Below, piece after piece: positions 28,182 to 31,891 of a DNA stretch of 31,891 bases. The stretch spans positions 1 through 31,891 of IMG/VR virus record IMGVR_UViG_3300025305_000078. One strand, written 5' to 3'. The position numbers were made by a program, and so were the translations under genes. Position 1 is the stretch's first letter; every line of letters starts with the position of its first letter. Below the pieces are notes generated by a model. That model was not told where the DNA came from. It made no database searches and saw only the letters and a program-made list of their open reading frames with translations. The DNA comes from a virus.

Positions 28182-28901
28182 TCATCCCCTCCGGGCTGCC
28201 CTTTCAGCCGCATCCTGTCGGTGTTTCGCCACCGGGTCGACTTCCCTGGTTGGACTAGCCCCGTTCAACGGTGGGCGCTGTACCCACGTCCTAAAGGTCG
28301 CCCACACGTCCGTCCACTTTGGTCTACCCTTGGGTCCTTGACCGGGCCATTGGCTCCGAAGGGACGCCGCTGTTTGATTGGCGTGGGCTTCGGATATCCC
28401 TTTACCGTCAAGCCAAGTCTGGCACTCGGCATACTTTAACTCAAACCCCTCGATTGAATAAAGGTCGACGTACCAGTCCGGTAAGCCCGAACGGTCTAAT
28501 AATTGCTGTATCCCCTCAGAAGGACCTGGAGATTCTATTGATGATTCTTTTCCCTTAATGCAACCTGACATGGGTGTCACGTTGCTAGTGCCAGTGGTGT
28601 CACGTTGCAAGATTGTCATGTTACAGAATTGACAGTCATCGTTGATATGAATCTGATATGAGTTTGATCGGCGTCCCGCCTGAGTCGCCCGGCGCATTCG
28701 GCACAGCGCCCCTAGCTTCTCCAATTCAGCGATCTGCCGCCAGACCGTCCGTTCTGATACTTTACACTTGTCGGCTAGGCCCTCAACCCCCGGCCAGCAG
28801 AAACCAGTTTTGTCAGCGTGGTCCGCCACCGCCAATAATACCAGTTTGGCCCCTGCTGGCAAGTCTTGGGACCAGACCCAAGTTGAAGCTTCGTGGCTCA
28901 T
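28182..28901 (-). CDS. Winged-helix replication initiator-like protein
   Basis: A 239-residue protein with ATG 28901 overlapping the previous stop (ATGA). Residues about 1-80 form an HTH_36-type winged helix: DLPAGAKLVLLAVADHADK, GVEGLADKCKVSERTVWRQI, ELEKLGALCRM. The C-terminal part contains a helical block (WYVDLYSIEGFELKYAE, ISEAHANQTAASLRSQW) and a basic end. Such proteins open origins together with DnaC-like loaders (lambda O/DnaD-like). The origin is not located; it may lie within this gene, as in lambda, but I see no iteron array. Confidence 0.75.
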   Translation of the reverse strand: MSHEASTWVWSQDLPAGAKLVLLAVADHADKTGFCWPGVEGLADKCKVSERTVWRQIAELEKLGALCRMRRATQAGRRSNSYQIHINDDCQFCNMTILQRDTTGTSNVTPMSGCIKGKESSIESPGPSEGIQQLLDRSGLPDWYVDLYSIEGFELKYAECQTWLDGKGISEAHANQTAASLRSQWPGQGPKGRPKWTDVWATFRTWVQRPPLNGASPTREVDPVAKHRQDAAERAARRG

Positions 28902-31018
28902 ATCGAAAGGTCCATGACGGTCTGGGTCCGTTGGGCCAAAGCCCGGCCAAGGTTTCGTTGGGCAACAATGAAATACTCTGGCTTTAATTCTATTCCAATG
29001 AACTTCCGTTCCTGTTGCAGGGCAACGTAACCCTCAGAGCCGATGCCCGCGAAGGGACTCAATACCGTGTCCCCTGGGTTCGACCATAGACGAATGCATC
29101 GTTCAATAACTTCTAGTTGCAACGGAGCGATGTGCTTCTCGTCTTTTTCTGACCGGCCCTCGGCGGCATTGAGCGTGTTGCTTTCTCTCAGGCCATACCA
29201 GACCGGATGCGCCCATTGAATCCAATCCTCATTGGAAATGTCCGGCTGAATCGGATGCAATGAGAGCCCCGGCTTCCGAAAGACAAGAATATAATCTGCC
29301 AGCCCAGGCCGTAGCCACGACGCATCTTTCTTGAGTTGTTTGAACAACAGCCCTTTGCTGTGGGTTCGGATGGCCTGAGCTTGAGGATTCTTGTCTACAG
29401 TAACATCACCATGATAGTCGAACCCGGCCTCTTGCATCAGTGCGATGATTAGACCCCGGAAATCCTTTAGCCCTATGAATCCATCGTAGGCTAATTTGGT
29501 GGGCACCTGGGCAACGTGAACAGCCACCAGTCGGCCTAGTTTAGTTATTCGCAACAGTCCAGCGGCAATGGGTCGGTACATGGCTGCAAATCCATCTTCG
29601 TCGCGGCTGTTGCCCAAGTCCCTGGGATCAGCAGAATAGCTAAATAGGTCTAGGAATGGCGGGGAGAATACTGTGAAATCTACCGACGCTTCAGTCAGTT
29701 GTAGCAGTGTCTCGGCTGAATCACCGTGGATTAAACGGTAATCGTCGGTTTCGATGGGCTCTTGAAAGGCATAGCCTCTATCTGCAACAGTATGCCCCTC
29801 CAGTGCCATCTTGTCGTAATCAGCAACTCTGCCCGCCATCGCCTGAACGGTTGCTTGATGCTCTTGCTCTTTGTGCTGTACGTTCTCCAATACAATCCTC
29901 TCTATATCTGATGTTAGGATCACCACATTGACCGGCGACTCTTGGCCGAACCGCCAACATCGCCGGATAGCTTGATAATATTGCTCATAGCTGTCTGAGA
30001 TACCTAGGAACATCATGTTATGACAGTGCTGTAGATTCAATCCGTATCCACCGATGCGAACCTTGGTAATCAACGTCTGAACACTCTTATCAAAAAACCG
30101 ACCAATATCCCGTATCTTGCTTTCCAGGGAGTCTGCGCCCTCGACGTTGACGCTATCGACCAGTTGCTTTTGGAGCAGCCGCCCCTCGTCGTTTAACCCG
30201 CACCAGACAACCCATTGCTCATCGGATTTGCCGATGATCTCCGCCGCCCGGTTGACTCGTTCCTCTGTTGTCATTCTTCGGGCCACCAACCGCCCCTCGA
30301 CGCCAGCCATGCCGGTCACGAACAACCGCCCGGTGCAATTCGCGTAGGTTGTCTGGTCTACGTCCACGAAGATAGGCTCAACGTTCAGCGGCGGCAGATC
30401 ATACCCGTTGCTTGGGAATCCCAGTTGGTCCGGCGTGGTGAACATCATGCACCATGTAGAAAGCCATTCATAAAACGCCTCGACTGCGTGGCCTTTCAAT
30501 TCCCAATCACCATCACGGTTCACAAAGAAGGTCCCAAGCATCTCCCCACGGGCCATCAGGCTTAGGAATTCGGCATGGTTGCCCAGTTCTGTAACGTCAT
30601 TAGGTGCGGGAGTTGCTGTGCAACAAAGCCGGTATTGCATATCCTGGTATTTTTGAATCAGTTTGGTGCGGGTCTTACCGTCCCATGATTTCAAAATGGA
30701 CGATTCGTCTAGTACGATAGCGTCAATGGCCTCCGCGGGGAAATGGTCTACCATTTCGTAGTTGGTTACGTACAACCCCGGCCCATCCATATCCTCGGCG
30801 GTTCGTATATAGCTACAGGTCAGCCCAAATTTGCGGGCCTCATAGCGGGTCTGTTGGGCCACTGCCAGCGGCGCAACCACAAGCCCCCGGCCACCGATGC
30901 ACCGGAGCCATTCAAGTTGCATGATAGTCTTACCAAGACCACAGTCCGCGAAGATAGCGCATCGCTCCCGCCCTACAGCCCAATGGACGATTGCCTCTTG
31001 GAAGTCAAATAAATGCAT
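28898..31018 (-). CDS. SNF2-type helicase fused to DNA methyltransferase
   Basis: ATG 31018 (MHLFDFQEAI) has GAGG six bases upstream; an ATG at 31030 lacks a site. About 706 residues. Numbering from 31030: Walker A CGLGKT at 30-35, DES box at 108-110, TATP at 138-141, and motif VI QAIRRCWRFGQ at 353-363, i.e. an SNF2/RapA-like SF2 helicase. From residue 430 follows a methyltransferase of the beta class: SPPF catalytic motif at 456-459, then FAGIGSEG (AdoMet site) at 660-667 near the C-terminus. The SPPF motif suggests N4-cytosine or N6-adenine methylation. Such fusions occur in phages and could protect DNA while tracking along it. Preceded by a promoter and leader. Confidence 0.9.
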   Translation of the reverse strand: MHLFDFQEAIVHWAVGRERCAIFADCGLGKTIMQLEWLRCIGGRGLVVAPLAVAQQTRYEARKFGLTCSYIRTAEDMDGPGLYVTNYEMVDHFPAEAIDAIVLDESSILKSWDGKTRTKLIQKYQDMQYRLCCTATPAPNDVTELGNHAEFLSLMARGEMLGTFFVNRDGDWELKGHAVEAFYEWLSTWCMMFTTPDQLGFPSNGYDLPPLNVEPIFVDVDQTTYANCTGRLFVTGMAGVEGRLVARRMTTEERVNRAAEIIGKSDEQWVVWCGLNDEGRLLQKQLVDSVNVEGADSLESKIRDIGRFFDKSVQTLITKVRIGGYGLNLQHCHNMMFLGISDSYEQYYQAIRRCWRFGQESPVNVVILTSDIERIVLENVQHKEQEHQATVQAMAGRVADYDKMALEGHTVADRGYAFQEPIETDDYRLIHGDSAETLLQLTEASVDFTVFSPPFLDLFSYSADPRDLGNSRDEDGFAAMYRPIAAGLLRITKLGRLVAVHVAQVPTKLAYDGFIGLKDFRGLIIALMQEAGFDYHGDVTVDKNPQAQAIRTHSKGLLFKQLKKDASWLRPGLADYILVFRKPGLSLHPIQPDISNEDWIQWAHPVWYGLRESNTLNAAEGRSEKDEKHIAPLQLEVIERCIRLWSNPGDTVLSPFAGIGSEGYVALQQERKFIGIELKPEYFIVAQRNLGRALAQRTQTVMDLSI

Positions 31019-31053
31019 CCCTTCCCTCATAAATAAAAGCCGCCTGTGGACGA

Positions 31054-31085
31054 CTCACCGCTGCTAGACAGTGAGCCGCTAGCAG
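31054..31085 (-). promoter_or_regulatory. Structured leader with alternative hairpins
   Basis: CTGCTAG (31061-31067) pairs with CTAGCAG (31079-31085), extendable by CCG with a bulged A. CTCAC (31054-31058) can instead pair with GTGAG (31071-31075), and the two stems overlap, so they exclude each other. The element sits in the untranslated leader between the promoter and the helicase-methyltransferase start. Confidence 0.45.
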
Positions 31086-31099
31086 ACGGCTGTGATCTG

Positions 31100-31130
31100 A
31101 TTCTACCATTCGGCCCCTGGCCGGTGTCAA
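31100..31130 (-). promoter_or_regulatory. Sigma70-like promoter
   Basis: On the minus strand TTGACA (31130-31125) is a perfect -35 box. TAGAAT (31105-31100) follows after 19 bases and has TG one base in front, an extended -10. It begins right after the stop of the 208-residue gene and reads towards the helicase-methyltransferase gene. Spacing of 19 is longer than the 17 optimum; the extended -10 may compensate. Confidence 0.6.
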
Positions 31131-31132
31131 CG

Positions 31133-31759
31133 CTAGGCGGATGTGTGGGTTACTGTGACCTTTTGCATGGGCTGCCGAGTGAACTGAATCAGCTTGGAGT
31201 CCCCTTCAGCATCAGGCCAGGCAATCCGGTATTCCTGCAAACGATAGGCTCGTGCCCTGCCGTCCCCTTTGCCCAGGGTTTTCAGCATGTCCCACGCAAC
31301 CCGATGGGCCTTGTCATACTCCAGTTTGAATTCGTGGAACCGTTCCATGGTACCGAGGTGTAGCAGCAATTCCCGATGTTCCGCTACGTCCAGAATAATC
31401 TCATCCATCTGGGTCTGGGGTTCCGCCCCAGTGCTTGCCCGTCCATTGCCAGGGGGGATGATCGGGTTGTTGGCGATATCGTCCTCTACGCCGTCCTCTA
31501 CGCCGTCCTCTACGCCGTCCTCTACGCCGTCCTCTGGCGGGTCAACCCTGGAGGGCGATGCGTCAAGGTCGGCCTGGGCGCTTACGAGGTCGCCCTCCGA
31601 TTCGCTCGTTGTTATCCCTTCGGCCAACCTTTCGTTCTGGGCTACCGATTCGGCTTCCTCAATTTGACGGGCTACCTCCGGAAGGTAATACTTACCATCG
31701 ACGGCAATCACGTACCCCTCCCTGGGTCTGGCATACCCCCTTGTACTTACACTGGTCAT
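31133..31759 (-). CDS. Hypothetical protein with DGVE repeats (208 residues)
   Basis: ATG 31759 behind GGGAGG. The N-terminal 40 residues (YVIAVDGKYYLPEVARQIEE) look folded; residues about 75-95 hold the repeat DGVE in four and a part copies, strongly acidic. Then comes a disordered Pro/Gly region and a folded C-terminus with AEHRELLLHLGTMERFHEFK, AWDMLKTLG and a beta end KVTVTHTSA. The acidic repeat may mimic DNA or act as a spacer. No family recognised. Its stop lies just before the promoter. Confidence 0.6.
   Translation of the reverse strand: MTSVSTRGYARPREGYVIAVDGKYYLPEVARQIEEAESVAQNERLAEGITTSESEGDLVSAQADLDASPSRVDPPEDGVEDGVEDGVEDGVEDDIANNPIIPPGNGRASTGAEPQTQMDEIILDVAEHRELLLHLGTMERFHEFKLEYDKAHRVAWDMLKTLGKGDGRARAYRLQEYRIAWPDAEGDSKLIQFTRQPMQKVTVTHTSA
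31481..31535. repeat. 12-bp tandem repeat (4.6 copies)
   Basis: The unit gtcctctacgcc is repeated four times exactly, plus gtcctct. It codes DGVE on the minus strand and keeps frame (12 bases). Identical copies point to recent slippage or expansion. Confidence 0.9.
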
Positions 31760-31891
31760 AGGTCCTCCCGTTCCTCACAATTTGGCGGTTCATCCGCCCG
31801 CCGGGACCGACGATTCTAAGTGACTTCCACCGGCAAGGGAGGCTACTCCCCGCTACAGGTTGCTAACCTTTTGGTTCATCATCGTTAATAC
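31760..31891. other. 132-base stretch at window edge
   Basis: No convincing complete gene. A frame ending at TAG 31863 (INDDEPKG before the stop) may be the end of an upstream gene cut by the window edge. A 33-codon frame from ATG 31793 overlaps the 208-residue gene and is doubtful. A weak inverted repeat GGGAG/CTCCC lies near 31837-31850. Confidence 0.35.

Noticed and set aside
31692-31793. Cysteine-containing 33-codon frame over the start of the 208-residue gene
   Set aside because: It lies mostly within a real gene in another frame and has only a GGCGGGCGG stretch upstream; evidence is too thin.
1-31891. tRNA genes, CRISPR arrays, integrase or attachment sites
   Set aside because: I looked for cloverleaf patterns, regular spaced repeats and recombinase motifs and found none. 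The only tandem array is the 12-bp coding repeat.

Overview
The window is an uninterrupted stretch of a tailed double-stranded DNA phage (siphovirus-like, HK97-fold capsid) or of a prophage. Essentially every gene lies on the minus strand, so transcription and the usual gene order run from right to left. Genes are tightly packed, with ATGA, TAATG and 8 to 30 nt overlaps, and with frequent GTG and TTG starts behind clear Shine-Dalgarno sequences. No integrase, repressor, lysin, tRNA or bacterial housekeeping gene is visible. The host cannot be named from the sequence; many divergent proteins and a moderately high GC content suggest an environmental phage.

Right end (about 31.9 to 25.2 kb), replication and DNA metabolism: a protein with a four-copy DGVE repeat; a sigma70-like promoter and structured leader; a SNF2-type helicase fused to a DNA methyltransferase; a winged-helix replication initiator-like protein; a DnaC-like AAA+ loader; a Gp37/Gp68 (DUF5131) protein whose gene contains an HNH endonuclease gene nested in another frame; a zinc-ribbon protein; and a RusA-like resolvase interrupted by an in-frame TGA.

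Middle (25.2 to 17.7 kb), packaging and accessory genes: an S-adenosylmethionine decarboxylase-like protein, terminase small subunit, several small zinc ribbons, a PAPS-reductase-family PP-loop protein, terminase large subunit, a stand-alone LuxR-type HTH protein and an SPP1-type portal.

From 17.7 to 12.6 kb: two micro membrane proteins, an apparently recoded or broken zinc-ribbon gene, a minor head protein carrying a C-terminal ADP-ribosyltransferase domain, zinc-ribbon proteins, and an HEXXH metallopeptidase that may fill the missing prohead-protease slot.

Left part (12.6 to 0 kb), virion assembly: scaffold, decoration protein, major capsid protein, a membrane-anchored beta-helix protein, further structural proteins, head-tail connector, head closure, HK97 gp10-like and tail-completion proteins, three tandem tail-tube paralogues, a tail-assembly chaperone pair made by a canonical -1 frameshift, and the start of the tape-measure protein, which runs off the left edge.

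The most unusual points are the nested HNH gene that leaves its host reading frame open, the AdoMetDC-like protein lacking a key histidine, the RusA gene whose stop separates its catalytic aspartates, and a zinc-ribbon gene carrying a perfectly phased AAAGGGA slippery heptamer.
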